A DNA stretch of 9,346 nucleotides from Betaproteobacteria bacterium (lineage in GTDB: Bacteria > Pseudomonadota > Gammaproteobacteria > Tethybacterales > Tethybacteraceae), in NCBI GenBank assembly GCA_026710225.1, contig JAPORI010000141.1, positions 16,815 to 26,160 of the forward strand, written 5' to 3'. Positions within the stretch are counted from its first letter, which is position 1; each line of letters begins with the position of its first letter. The position numbers were made by a program, and so were the translations under genes. Under the pieces are notes generated by a model. It was not told where the DNA came from and did not search any database. It saw nothing but the letters and a program-made list of their open reading frames with translations. This document shows, piece by piece, positions 1 through 7,269 of this stretch.

Positions 1-564
1 GCACTGCGGCTGTGCTGCGGACTGACCCACCGGGTGCTGGGCAAGGAAAATCTGCCCGAACCGCCCTATGTAATATATTCCAAGCATCAGTCGGCCTGGG
101 AGACAATCGCCTTTTCCTGCATCTTTCCTCCGACATCTTTTGTCGCCAAACGGGAGCTTTTGATGATTCCCTGCTTCGGATGGGGCTTTGCGGTGATGAG
201 TCCGATAACCATCGACCGCGGCAGCCCCAGAAAGGCGCTGCGGGCGGTACTCGATCAGGGCAAGAGACGTCTTGACCAGGGATTTTGCGTATGCGTGTAT
301 CCGGAAGGCTCCCGCATTGAACCGGGGCGCACAGCCCGGTTTGCAGCCAGCGGCGTCCAGCTGGCAGCCGAAGCGGGGGTGCCGGTTGTGCCGGTGGCGC
401 TTGACAGCGGCCGCTTCTGGATAAACGGCTCCTGGCGCAAGCAGCCCGGCCGCATTACCGTGTCAATCGGCAAGCAGCAACAGCCGCAGCGCGATCGGAT
501 TCGGGAGACGGTTGATGCGCTGCACGAGTGGATTGCCGCCGAAACCTCCGCCATCGGTGGCTAG
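1..564 (+). CDS. plsC: 1-acyl-sn-glycerol-3-phosphate acyltransferase (PlsC family), 5' end missing
   Basis: The product probably transfers an acyl chain to the sn-2 position of lysophosphatidic acid, making phosphatidic acid at the inner face of the cytoplasmic membrane. The frame is open from base 1, so the start and any N-terminal membrane segment lie left of the window. 187 residues are visible. Block I reads KHQSAWE (visible residues 28-34). It carries the catalytic His followed by Glu where the classical HX4D motif has Asp; this H-X4-E form is, to my knowledge, common in proteobacterial PlsC relatives. KRELLMIPCFGWGFA follows, then IDRGS, and block III YPEGSR (residues 100-105), equivalent to FPEGTR. 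VPVVPVALDSGRFW near residues 127-140 is the usual block IV region. A GTG at 34 could serve as a start, but homology clearly continues upstream of it (LCCGLTHRVLGKENLP), so I treat the gene as truncated by the window edge. fdxA follows after 27 nt on the same strand. The family is clear; the exact substrate is inferred. Confidence 0.9.
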   Translation, partial: ALRLCCGLTHRVLGKENLPEPPYVIYSKHQSAWETIAFSCIFPPTSFVAKRELLMIPCFGWGFAVMSPITIDRGSPRKALRAVLDQGKRRLDQGFCVCVYPEGSRIEPGRTARFAASGVQLAAEAGVPVVPVALDSGRFWINGSWRKQPGRITVSIGKQQQPQRDRIRETVDALHEWIAAETSAIGG

Positions 565-591
565 CGTTGTCCTGCCGGTAAAATTACGTCC

Positions 592-915
592 ATGACATAT
601 GTAGTCGGGGAACAGTGCATCCGGTGCAAGTACACCGACTGCGTGGAAGTGTGTCCGGTTGACTGCTTCCACGAAGGCCCCAACATGCTGGTGATAAATC
701 CGGAAGAATGCATCGACTGCTCGCTGTGCGTACCCGAATGCCCGGTCGATGCAATCTATGCAGAAGACGATCTGCCCGCTGACCAGGCACGCTATCTGGA
801 GATCAACAGCCGGCTGGCCAAGACCTGGCCGGTGATCCTCGAGCGCAAGAGCGCGCCTCCCGATGCCGACGACTGGGCCGGCAAGCCGGACAAGCTCGGC
901 GAACTGAAGGAATAG
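592..915 (+). CDS. fdxA: 7Fe-8S ferredoxin FdxA (3Fe-4S plus 4Fe-4S)
   Basis: This is a small soluble cytoplasmic electron carrier of 107 residues, the usual family length. All nine cluster cysteines are present at 9, 12, 17, 21, 25, 40, 43, 46 and 50 (counting Met). The N-terminal stretch [17 protein letters not shown] and the second motif [12 protein letters not shown] have the same spacing as Azotobacter vinelandii ferredoxin I, which binds one 3Fe-4S and one 4Fe-4S cluster. The acidic C-terminal extension (about residues 56-107, with TWPVI and DADDW) is also typical. The ATG at 592 gives the standard N-terminus MTYVV. No good Shine-Dalgarno sequence precedes it; the 27-nt gap contains TAAAAT at 579-584. 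The next gene starts 3 nt after the stop, so the two are probably cotranscribed. The redox partner cannot be told from the sequence. Confidence 0.96.
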   Translation: MTYVVGEQCIRCKYTDCVEVCPVDCFHEGPNMLVINPEECIDCSLCVPECPVDAIYAEDDLPADQARYLEINSRLAKTWPVILERKSAPPDADDWAGKPDKLGELKE

Positions 916-918
916 GAC

Positions 919-2169
919 TTGCCCCGGCTGCAGTCAGCCCGGGCGACGGCCGCGGACGTTGCCGAAAAGGCGGCGCTCATGCTTGCAGATGCCCGCGCTC
1001 CCCTGATCGTTGCCGACTATACCTATCACGGCACCCAGTTGCTGCAGCGGCTACGCGAGCGCGGCTGCGGCCAGCGAGCGCGCTGGCTCAATCCGGATGA
1101 ACTTGCCCAAGCGGCTACCCTGTCGGTTTCTTGCGCGACTCTCGCACCGGTTGCCGGATCATTGACCACCTCAAGGCAGACGCGCCAGGCCAAGGTCACC
1201 CGCATGCAGGCCGATATTCACTGCTTTCTGGCCGGGCAGAAAAGCAGTCTGGGCGGTCTGAAATCGGCCAGTATTCTGGCCAGAACCCTGGCCGACATGG
1301 AAAACTATCTGGACTGCGACGACCCATTTGCAAAAATCAATGAAAACGACTCGCATGCAGCCTATGCAGCCGAACTGGATTTTCTCGGACTGCTCTGGCA
1401 AGACAAGGCATCCGCCGGCCAGCGGCAGCGGCGAACCCAACTGCTGGAAATGGCTGAGCGCGCCAGTCAGCCGCTGGCGTACATTTGCTTTCAAAAGCCG
1501 CCACCGCTGTTTGGCGAATTTATCGGCAAGTGGAGTCAGCCGGCATCGCTGATCGAGATTGAACTTGACGAGACAGCCAGCCGCCTTGAGCAGCTCTGGC
1601 AGCAGGATCAGTCACAATTCGGGCGGTTTCGGCGCAGCCTGCAGGATACACCGCTGGCGGCCAACCTGAGTGTCTGCGCCGCCGAGACTCTGGAGGATGC
1701 GTCGCGAAGCGCCTTTGCCCAGATAACCGACTGGCTTGAGCGCGGCCTTGAAAAAATAGGCATCGTCGCCTATGACCGGGCTCTGACCCGGCGGCTCAAC
1801 GCCGCCTGCAGTGCCGCCGGCATCTGTCTGGAAGACAGGACCGGCTGGGCTGCAGATGCCCTGCTAGTGGGCAACTGCCTGCTTGCCGCGACGCAGCAAG
1901 TAGCTCTCGGCAACCAGACAATCGACAATCTGGTGCAGGCTCTGTGCATTCACCTGCACGATGCCGGCAAACCCTGGGCATTTCCGGTACGCAACTGGCA
2001 GCGCAACCGCAGTGGTGAATTCGTCGATCTGGCTGCGGATTTGAAAAAATGGCCGGCAAGCGCCAGACCCAGCGACTGGATCGAACAGATCGTGCAAATG
2101 CGACTGGATCGAACAGATCGTGCAAATGGCCGGCCGGCCACCGCTAGAGAGCATCTTTGCCAACGATGA
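919..2169 (+). CDS. N-terminal fragment of the split AddB-like repair protein
   Basis: This open frame of 416 residues holds the N-terminal, helicase-like part of the disrupted nuclease gene. Genuine sequence runs to about residue 394 (EQIVQM). The last 22 or so residues after the repeat (starting RLDRTDRANGRP) come from reading the second repeat copy and downstream bases in the wrong frame, ending at TGA 2167-2169. No Walker A motif is visible, as expected for AddB-type proteins that have lost helicase activity. The clearest family signature is IGIVAYDRALTRRLNAAC followed by DRTGWA around residues 275-310. If translated alone it would lack the nuclease and Fe-S domains. TTG at 919 is chosen because AAGGA lies 7 nt upstream and the frame starts just after the fdxA stop. 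Confidence 0.6.
   Translation: MPRLQSARATAADVAEKAALMLADARAPLIVADYTYHGTQLLQRLRERGCGQRARWLNPDELAQAATLSVSCATLAPVAGSLTTSRQTRQAKVTRMQADIHCFLAGQKSSLGGLKSASILARTLADMENYLDCDDPFAKINENDSHAAYAAELDFLGLLWQDKASAGQRQRRTQLLEMAERASQPLAYICFQKPPPLFGEFIGKWSQPASLIEIELDETASRLEQLWQQDQSQFGRFRRSLQDTPLAANLSVCAAETLEDASRSAFAQITDWLERGLEKIGIVAYDRALTRRLNAACSAAGICLEDRTGWAADALLVGNCLLAATQQVALGNQTIDNLVQALCIHLHDAGKPWAFPVRNWQRNRSGEFVDLAADLKKWPASARPSDWIEQIVQMRLDRTDRANGRPATAREHLCQR
2073..2128. repeat. Perfect 28-bp direct tandem duplication causing a frameshift
   Basis: Bases 2073-2100 and 2101-2128 are identical over 28 bp, beginning CGACTGGATCG and ending GTGCAAATG. Base 2072 matches 2100, so the repeated block can be drawn as 57 bp from 2072. 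The duplication sits inside a coding region and adds 28 bp, shifting the frame. An 11-bp match (AAATGGCCGGC, at 2047-2057 and 2124-2134) flanks the unit but is probably chance. The perfect identity points to a very recent event or an assembly artefact. Confidence 0.97.
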
Positions 2170-3451
2170 TACGGCAACTCAACTGCTCGGCTATCTAAAT
2201 CAACTGGCAGTCGAGTTCGAGGACTTCACTGGAACTCTCAACCGAGCTGAAATGCTCGGGCTGCTGCGCGAGAGCATCGCCCGGCTCCATCTTCCCGCCG
2301 AACCGGCAAACTGTTCGCTGCGCATCATTCCTCCCAATCCGGTGGTAGATGAGCCTTTTGACGCGCTCTTGCTGCTTGGTGCCGATGCGACAACCCTGCC
2401 GGGCGTTCCCGAGAGTCTGGCGTTCAACGAAACGGTTCGCCAGGAACTGGGGCTGCCCACCCGCGATGATGTCATCGAGGATGTCCGCCGCCGCAACGCA
2501 GCACTGCTGGCCGCGCATGCCAACCGGGAATGTCTGGCCGTCAGTGTCGGCTCCCGCCCGAGCCCTTATCTGGAGTTGCTGGTCTCGGAAAAAAACCGGC
2601 GCCAGCCAACCCCGCCGCCCTGGCAGCACCCCCGGCTGGCAAGCGCCATTTCCGGCCAGCGCAGCGTCACCATCCCGGCTTCAATCAGGCCAAAAAAAAT
2701 ATCGCCCAGCGGTGCCGATACACTCATGGCCTGTCCGTACAAGTTCTTCGTTGAAAAACTCCTGCAGGCAAATGAGGAAAACCGGTTCTCCCTGTTTGAC
2801 AATGCCCGCTTCGGTCAGCTCGTCCACGCAATCCTCAAGATATATCACGAGAATGATGGACACAGTGATCTGGAATCACTGCTTGCTCAGACGCTGGCCG
2901 ATATGCCGCTGGCGACAACCGAGCGCCAGTTGATGGCCTGGCGCCTGGAGCCACTGCTGGAAAAGTACCGCCGCCATTTTGCCGAGCACCGCGCCGGAGG
3001 CTGGCAGACGATTGCAGTCGAAGAAAAGTTTGCCCGAAAAATGGATGCGGATTTGGATATCGAACTTGCCGGACAACTGGATCTGCTTGTCCAAGACGAA
3101 CACGGCAGACAAGCGGTAGGCGACATCAAGACCGGCGTAATTACCCGCCCGGAAGTAATCACCGGGGAAAAGCCGCAACTGTTGCTGTATGCTTATCTGG
3201 CCAAAGCCGATCCTAATCTGTCGTTCTTGCGCATCGTGCGCATCGAGGCTGGTCGGGCCAGAGTCGAGGATTTGACCATGAACAAGGCCGCCCCGGAACT
3301 ATCTGAAATGGTCTTTGCCCGCCTGCAAGAGCAGATGCAACAGATTTTCGAGCAGGGACGGGAACTGCGTGCCAACGGCGCCAAGAAGACCTGCAGCAAT
3401 TGTGCGGCTGCCGGCATGTGCCGCCAGCCGCACTGGGAGGTGGGACATTGA
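2120..3451 (+). CDS. C-terminal fragment of the split AddB-like protein: PD-(D/E)XK nuclease domain with Fe-S cysteines
   Basis: This frame holds the conserved C-terminal half of the disrupted gene. Real homologous sequence begins at AGRPPLESIF, right after the second repeat copy. It includes the region FDALLLLGADATTLPG, typical of AddB-like proteins, then SPSGADTLMACPYKFF, which opens the RecB-like nuclease domain. The catalytic set (Glu in VEEKF, Asp in GQLDLL, DIKTG, then KPQLLLYAYLA) and the closing Cys cluster CX2CX5C all look intact, so this part has not decayed. The formal GTG (2120) or ATG (2126) lies inside the repeat and has no Shine-Dalgarno sequence, so independent translation is doubtful. 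The stop at 3449-3451 overlaps the tyrS TTG start. Confidence 0.65.
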   Translation: MQMAGRPPLESIFANDDTATQLLGYLNQLAVEFEDFTGTLNRAEMLGLLRESIARLHLPAEPANCSLRIIPPNPVVDEPFDALLLLGADATTLPGVPESLAFNETVRQELGLPTRDDVIEDVRRRNAALLAAHANRECLAVSVGSRPSPYLELLVSEKNRRQPTPPPWQHPRLASAISGQRSVTIPASIRPKKISPSGADTLMACPYKFFVEKLLQANEENRFSLFDNARFGQLVHAILKIYHENDGHSDLESLLAQTLADMPLATTERQLMAWRLEPLLEKYRRHFAEHRAGGWQTIAVEEKFARKMDADLDIELAGQLDLLVQDEHGRQAVGDIKTGVITRPEVITGEKPQLLLYAYLAKADPNLSFLRIVRIEAGRARVEDLTMNKAAPELSEMVFARLQEQMQQIFEQGRELRANGAKKTCSNCAAAGMCRQPHWEVGH

Positions 3452-4659
3452 AATCGGCCGCCGAACAACTTGCGATCCTGCGCCGCGGCGCAGTCGAGAT
3501 AATCGGGGAAGATGATTTGACCGAACGGCTGGCGGCGGGCAAGAAATTGCGCGTGAAAGCCGGTTTTGATCCGACCGCACCCGATTTGCATCTTGGCCAT
3601 GCAGTGCTGTTGACCAAGATGCGTCAGTTCCAGCAACTTGGCCACCAGATCATCTTCCTGATCGGCGACTTCACCGCTTTGATCGGCGATCCGTCCGGCC
3701 GCAACGAGGCCCGGCCGCTGGCGAACGCCGAGCAGATTCTTGACAACTCGGTATCATACGCGGATCAGGTATACAAAATTCTTGACCGGGATATTACCGA
3801 AGTGCGCCGCAACAGCGAATGGATGGGCAAGATGACTGCAGCGAACATGGTTTCCCTGGCGCAAAGCTACACTGTCGCCCGCCTGCTTGAACGCGACGAC
3901 TTCGCCGCCCGCTTCGGACGCAACCAGCCAATATCGGTGCACGAACTGCTTTATCCGCTGGTGCAAGGATATGACTCGTGCATGCTCGAATGCGACATTG
4001 AACTGGGGGGAACCGATCAGAAATTCAACCTGCTGGTTGGACGCGACTTGCAGCGCCAGCGCGGACAAAGACCGCAAGCAGTACTGACCACGCCCCTGCT
4101 CGAAGGCCTCGACGGAGTACGCAAGATGTCCAAGTCGTACGGAAACTATGTAGGTCTGGCCGAGCCGGCCGAACAGATCTACGGGAAACTCATGTCAATT
4201 TCCGATGAGCTGATGTGGCGCTATTTCGAGTTGCTGTCCCTGCGCCCCGAACAAGAGATATCAGCAATTCGCGACCGGGTCGATTCCGGTGGCAATCCGC
4301 GCGACGCCAAGATGGAGCTGGCCAACGAACTTGCCGAGCGACTGCACGACAAGAGTGCCGCCGACCAGGCCGCAGCCCGGTTTGCAGCCCAGTTTCAGCG
4401 GCGCGAACTCCCCGATGAAATTCCGGAAAAAACCGTCTTCAGCGACGAAGACGGCCTGCCGGTCACAGCCGCCTTGCGCGAGGCCGGTCTGGTAAAAAGT
4501 TCATCCGAGGCTCGCCGGCTGATTGGCCAGGGCGGCGTGAAAATCGATGGCAAGCGGATAAATGACCCCGATCTGCGCCTGGCTTCCGGCAGCACATCGC
4601 TCGCCCAAGTGGGCAAGCGGCGCTTCTGCCGGCTGATTGTTGAAAAAAAGGACGATTAA
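3448..4659 (+). CDS. tyrS: Tyrosyl-tRNA synthetase
   Basis: A cytoplasmic class I aminoacyl-tRNA synthetase that activates tyrosine with ATP and loads it onto tRNA-Tyr. It has 403 residues, the normal length for this proteobacterial subtype. The start is taken as TTG at 3448, giving MKSAAEQLAILRRG as in relatives. GGGAGGTGG (3435-3443) is a strong Shine-Dalgarno sequence just upstream. This TTG overlaps the TGA of the nuclease gene by 4 nt, so the two are likely coupled. The HIGH motif is HLGH at residues 48-51 within GFDPTAPDLHLGH. Tyrosine-site sequences VQGYDS and GGTDQKFN follow, and the second ATP signature KMSKS is at 226-230. The C-terminal 60 or so residues (SSSEARRLIGQGGVKIDGK) form an S4-type RNA-binding domain that contacts the tRNA. 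All catalytic motifs are intact. A 54-nt gap separates it from grpE. Confidence 0.97.
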   Translation: MKSAAEQLAILRRGAVEIIGEDDLTERLAAGKKLRVKAGFDPTAPDLHLGHAVLLTKMRQFQQLGHQIIFLIGDFTALIGDPSGRNEARPLANAEQILDNSVSYADQVYKILDRDITEVRRNSEWMGKMTAANMVSLAQSYTVARLLERDDFAARFGRNQPISVHELLYPLVQGYDSCMLECDIELGGTDQKFNLLVGRDLQRQRGQRPQAVLTTPLLEGLDGVRKMSKSYGNYVGLAEPAEQIYGKLMSISDELMWRYFELLSLRPEQEISAIRDRVDSGGNPRDAKMELANELAERLHDKSAADQAAARFAAQFQRRELPDEIPEKTVFSDEDGLPVTAALREAGLVKSSSEARRLIGQGGVKIDGKRINDPDLRLASGSTSLAQVGKRRFCRLIVEKKDD

Positions 4660-4713
4660 TCGGGGTTATGGCTTGATTTTCCCACATTCGTAACTAATTA
4701 AATGAGGCAACCA

Positions 4714-5331
4714 ATGTCTGAAAACAGCAATCCCAAGCAAGCTCCTGCCTCGCCGCCGGAGGAAGAATCCAAGGCAAATGCAACCATTTCCGGCCCAGAG
4801 GACGCCAGCGCCGACCAAGGCAGCGATTCTTCCAGTGAGGACCTGGCTGCGCAAAATGCGCAACTGCAGGACCGGCTGCTGCGAACCCAGGCCGAAATGG
4901 CAAATGCCGTCAAGCGCGGCCAGGAAGAGAGCAAGCGGGCAGTCATGCACGCCAGTGAGCAGTTCGTCCGCCATTTTCTGGAAGTTGCCGACAATCTGGA
5001 GCGAGCGCTTGCATCCCGTGCTGAAACCGACGCCAAGGCGATCATTGAAGGGGTGGCACTTACCCTAAACGGCCTGCAGGCGACTTTTACATCGCTTGGC
5101 ATCGAGACAATCGAGCCGGACGCCGGCACCAAGCCGGACCCGCACCAGCACCAGACCATAATGCTTGAGCCGTCCAGTGAGATCGCTGCCGGCTGCATCA
5201 TTCGCACAGTGCAAAAAGGCTACCGGATGAACCAGCGGCTGATTCGGGCTGCCAAGGTAATTGTTGCCGAAAAGGACAAGGAGGCAAAGGCCGAACCCGC
5301 CGAAGAAGAAACACAGGAGACGCAAAAATGA
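4714..5331 (+). CDS. grpE: GrpE, nucleotide exchange factor for DnaK
   Basis: A cytoplasmic homodimeric co-chaperone that releases ADP from DnaK and so resets the folding cycle. The product is 205 residues, close to the usual size. The first 45 or so residues are polar, acidic and probably disordered. Residues about 45-95 form the long dimerising helix ([20 protein letters not shown], then [12 protein letters not shown]). The C-terminal beta domain shows [15 protein letters not shown] (the family DPxxHQ motif) and [15 protein letters not shown]. Two ATGs are possible. I chose 4714 because TGAGG (4703-4707) lies at normal spacing before it, whereas the ATG at 4702 has no Shine-Dalgarno sequence. 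The stop overlaps the dnaK start (ATGA). No CIRCE element or convincing sigma-32 promoter is visible in the 54-nt gap upstream. Confidence 0.95.
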   Translation: MSENSNPKQAPASPPEEESKANATISGPEDASADQGSDSSSEDLAAQNAQLQDRLLRTQAEMANAVKRGQEESKRAVMHASEQFVRHFLEVADNLERALASRAETDAKAIIEGVALTLNGLQATFTSLGIETIEPDAGTKPDPHQHQTIMLEPSSEIAAGCIIRTVQKGYRMNQRLIRAAKVIVAEKDKEAKAEPAEEETQETQK

Positions 5332-7232
5332 GCAAGACAATCGGAATCGATCTCGGCACCACCAACTGTTGCGTGAGTGTTCTGGAAGCCGGCAGCCCCA
5401 AGGTGATCGAAAATTCGGAAGGAGCGCGCACCACCCCTTCGGTCGTCGCCTACACCGAAGACGGCCAGACCCTGGTCGGAATTGCAGCCAAGCGGCAGGC
5501 GGTAACCAACCCCAAGAACACCCTGTACGCAATCAAGCGCCTGATCGGGCGCCGCTTCAATGACGCCGAAGTCAAGAAGGAGCGCGAACTGGCTCCCTAC
5601 TCGATAATCGAGGCGAAAAACGGTGATGCCTGGGTGGAGGCCAACGGCAAGAAGATATCTCCGCCGGAAATATCGTCGCTGATCCTGCGCAAGCTCAAGG
5701 CAGCCGCCGAGGACTATCTTGGCGGCGAGAAGGTATCCGAGGCGGTAATAACGGTGCCAGCCTACTTCAACGACTCGCAGCGTCAGGCGACCAAGGATGC
5801 TGGCAAGATCGCCGGGCTTGAGGTCAAGCGCATAATCAATGAGCCGACCGCCGCGGCAATGGCTTTCGGCCTGGAGAAAAAGGGACCCGACCGCAAGATC
5901 GCAGTCTATGATCTGGGCGGCGGCACCTTTGACATATCGATCATCGAGATAGTTTCCGTGGACGGAGACACCCAGTTCGAGGTCCTGGCAACCAACGGAG
6001 ACACTTTTCTGGGCGGCGAAGATTTTGACCAGAAAATCATCGACTATCTGGTCGACGAATTCCGGCAATCAAACGGAGTCGATTTGACCAAGGATATCCT
6101 CGCCCTGCAACGATTGAAAGAAGCTGCAGAAAAGGCGAAGATCGAACTTTCATCAAGCACCCAGACCGATATCAACCTTCCCTATATCACCGCCGACAGC
6201 GGCGGCCCCAAGCACCTGACGGTCAAGTTGACCCGAGCCAAACTCGAAAGCCTCGTTGAGAATCTGGTCGAGCGAACCTTCGCTCCCTGCAAGACGGCTC
6301 TCAAGGACGCGAAAATTGACAAGGTCGATGACGTAATTCTGGTCGGCGGCATGACCCGCATGCCTCATGTCCAGCAGAAAGTCCAGGAAGTTTTCGGAAT
6401 CGAGCCGCGCAAGGATGTCAATCCGGACGAGGCGGTTGCAGTCGGTGCCGCCGTTCAGGCGGCAGTACTGCAAGGCGATGTCAAGGATGTCCTGCTGCTT
6501 GATGTAACCCCCCTGTCTCTGGGCATAGAGACCGAGGGCGGGGTAATGACCAAACTCATCGAGAAAAACACCACAATCCCCACCCAGGCCTCCAAGATGT
6601 TCTCGACCGCTTCCGACAACCAGCAGGCGGTAAGCGTCCATGTCCTGCAAGGAGAACGCGAACTGGCAAGCGGCAACAAGAGCCTGGGAATGTTCAACCT
6701 GACCGGCATCCTGCCGGCAAGGAGGGGCGAACCGCAGATCGAGGTGTCATTTGACATCGATGCCAATGGCATCCTGCATGTGACCGCTGCCGACAAGAAG
6801 ACCGGCAAGGATGCCAAGATTCAAATTACCGCCAGTTCAGGACTGTCGGAAGAGGAAATCGCAAGCATGGTAAAGGATGCCGAAGAGCACGCCGAGGAGG
6901 ATCGCAAATTCGCCCAGCTTTCATCAGCGCGCAACTCCGCCGAGGCGATGCATCACTCGATCGAAAAGCAGCTCGATGAGCACGGCAAGGATTTATCCGA
7001 TGAAGAAAAGAAAAAGATCGAGAATGCTCTGGCGGCAGTCAAGAGCGCAGCCAAAGGAGACGACCAGGATGCAATAAGCGAATCGGTCAAGCAACTTGGC
7101 GAAGTTGCTGCGCCACTGCTTGAAAAGGCCTACAAGGCCAGCGGCAGCGAATCAGACCAAGATTCCCAAACCGACCAACCGGAAGTCGAAGTGGTAAGTC
7201 CGGACGAAAAAGCAGACGAAAAGAAAGGCTGA
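5328..7232 (+). CDS. dnaK: Hsp70 chaperone DnaK
   Basis: The main ATP-dependent Hsp70 of the cytoplasm, binding exposed hydrophobic segments of unfolded proteins with DnaJ and GrpE. It is 634 residues, full length. The nucleotide-binding domain (about 1-385) has IGIDLGTTN at the start, the phosphate-2 loop DLGGGTFD beginning at 195 (catalytic-region Thr at 200) and [11 protein letters not shown]. The interdomain linker VLLLDVTP begins at 388. The substrate-binding beta domain (about 395-505) includes NTTIPT, VLQGER and [11 protein letters not shown]. The helical lid follows, then a disordered acidic tail (about 600-634). The tail is odd: it ends [16 protein letters not shown] and lacks the DAEFEEV-like motif that closes most proteobacterial DnaKs. 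AGGAG (5315-5319) gives good ribosome binding, and the ATG overlaps the grpE stop by 4 nt, implying coupled synthesis. dnaJ follows after 37 nt. Confidence 0.98.
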   Translation: MSKTIGIDLGTTNCCVSVLEAGSPKVIENSEGARTTPSVVAYTEDGQTLVGIAAKRQAVTNPKNTLYAIKRLIGRRFNDAEVKKERELAPYSIIEAKNGDAWVEANGKKISPPEISSLILRKLKAAAEDYLGGEKVSEAVITVPAYFNDSQRQATKDAGKIAGLEVKRIINEPTAAAMAFGLEKKGPDRKIAVYDLGGGTFDISIIEIVSVDGDTQFEVLATNGDTFLGGEDFDQKIIDYLVDEFRQSNGVDLTKDILALQRLKEAAEKAKIELSSSTQTDINLPYITADSGGPKHLTVKLTRAKLESLVENLVERTFAPCKTALKDAKIDKVDDVILVGGMTRMPHVQQKVQEVFGIEPRKDVNPDEAVAVGAAVQAAVLQGDVKDVLLLDVTPLSLGIETEGGVMTKLIEKNTTIPTQASKMFSTASDNQQAVSVHVLQGERELASGNKSLGMFNLTGILPARRGEPQIEVSFDIDANGILHVTAADKKTGKDAKIQITASSGLSEEEIASMVKDAEEHAEEDRKFAQLSSARNSAEAMHHSIEKQLDEHGKDLSDEEKKKIENALAAVKSAAKGDDQDAISESVKQLGEVAAPLLEKAYKASGSESDQDSQTDQPEVEVVSPDEKADEKKG

Positions 7233-7246
7233 GAACTCTTTTTTTT
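7219..7246 (+). promoter_or_regulatory. T8 tract with weak A/T stem between dnaK and dnaJ (possible attenuator)
   Basis: Just after the dnaK stop there is a run of eight T (7239-7246). The upstream AAAAGA (7219-7224) can pair with TCTTTT (7237-7242) across a 12-nt loop. The stem is short and nearly all A-T, so this is at best a weak partial terminator. If active, it would lower dnaJ transcript levels relative to dnaK. It may equally be a meaningless homopolymer. Confidence 0.2.
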
Positions 7247-7269
7247 CATACCAACAACCTTAGAAAGCC

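Larger units (their letters stand above)
919..3451 (+). pseudogene. AddB-like PD-(D/E)XK DNA repair nuclease gene, frameshifted by a 28-bp tandem duplication
   Basis: Two open frames together make one gene resembling the proteobacterial 'probable DNA repair protein' / AddB-type nuclease family (inactive helicase-like N-terminus, C-terminal RecB-like nuclease with an Fe-S cluster). Frame 1 runs 919-2169; the correct continuation is in frame 2 and runs to 3451. The switch lies at a perfect 28-bp tandem repeat (2073-2100 and 2101-2128). Since 28 is not a multiple of 3, the second copy shifts the frame. Removing one copy joins EQIVQM directly to AGRPPLESIF and gives an uninterrupted 834-residue product. 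Visible motifs in reconstructed numbering: DRALTRRLNAACSAAG and DRTGWA in the AddB-like middle; C596 (ACPYKFF); nuclease residues E692 or E693 (VEEKF), D712 (GQLDLL) and D726-x-K728 (GDIKTG); and C816, C819, C825 (CSNCAAAGMC), the C...CX2CX5C pattern of AddB/Cas4-type Fe-S nucleases. The TTG start at 919 has AAGGA at 907-911. No helicase partner gene is in the window. Either a true pseudogene or an assembly/sequencing artefact. Confidence 0.85.

Noticed and set aside
2073..2128. Programmed ribosomal frameshift as the explanation for the split nuclease gene
   Set aside because: There is no slippery heptamer or stimulatory structure, and the exact 28-bp tandem copy explains the shift fully.
2047..2134. 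11-bp repeats AAATGGCCGGC as mobile-element or attachment-site ends
   Set aside because: Both copies lie in coding sequence, the second overlaps the tandem repeat, and there is no integrase, transposase or inserted DNA.
3400..3447. An upstream start for tyrS at 3400
   Set aside because: This would add 16 residues overlapping the nuclease gene that do not resemble TyrS; the conserved N-terminus begins at the TTG at 3448.
4653..4662. 10-bp palindrome CGATTAATCG over the tyrS stop codon
   Set aside because: Short, A/T-rich in the centre, partly coding, and with no second copy or promoter nearby; easily chance.
4672..4688. CTTGAT followed by CCCACATT as a sigma-32 heat-shock promoter
   Set aside because: Only 3 nt separate the two parts, far too short for -35/-10 spacing.
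4702..4713. ATG at 4702 as the grpE start
   Set aside because: No Shine-Dalgarno sequence precedes it, while TGAGG overlapping it serves the ATG at 4714.
5220..6068. Long minus-strand open frame of 282 codons opposite grpE/dnaK
   Set aside because: Lies antisense to strongly conserved dnaK and has no recognisable domain; a codon-bias shadow, as are the other antisense frames here.
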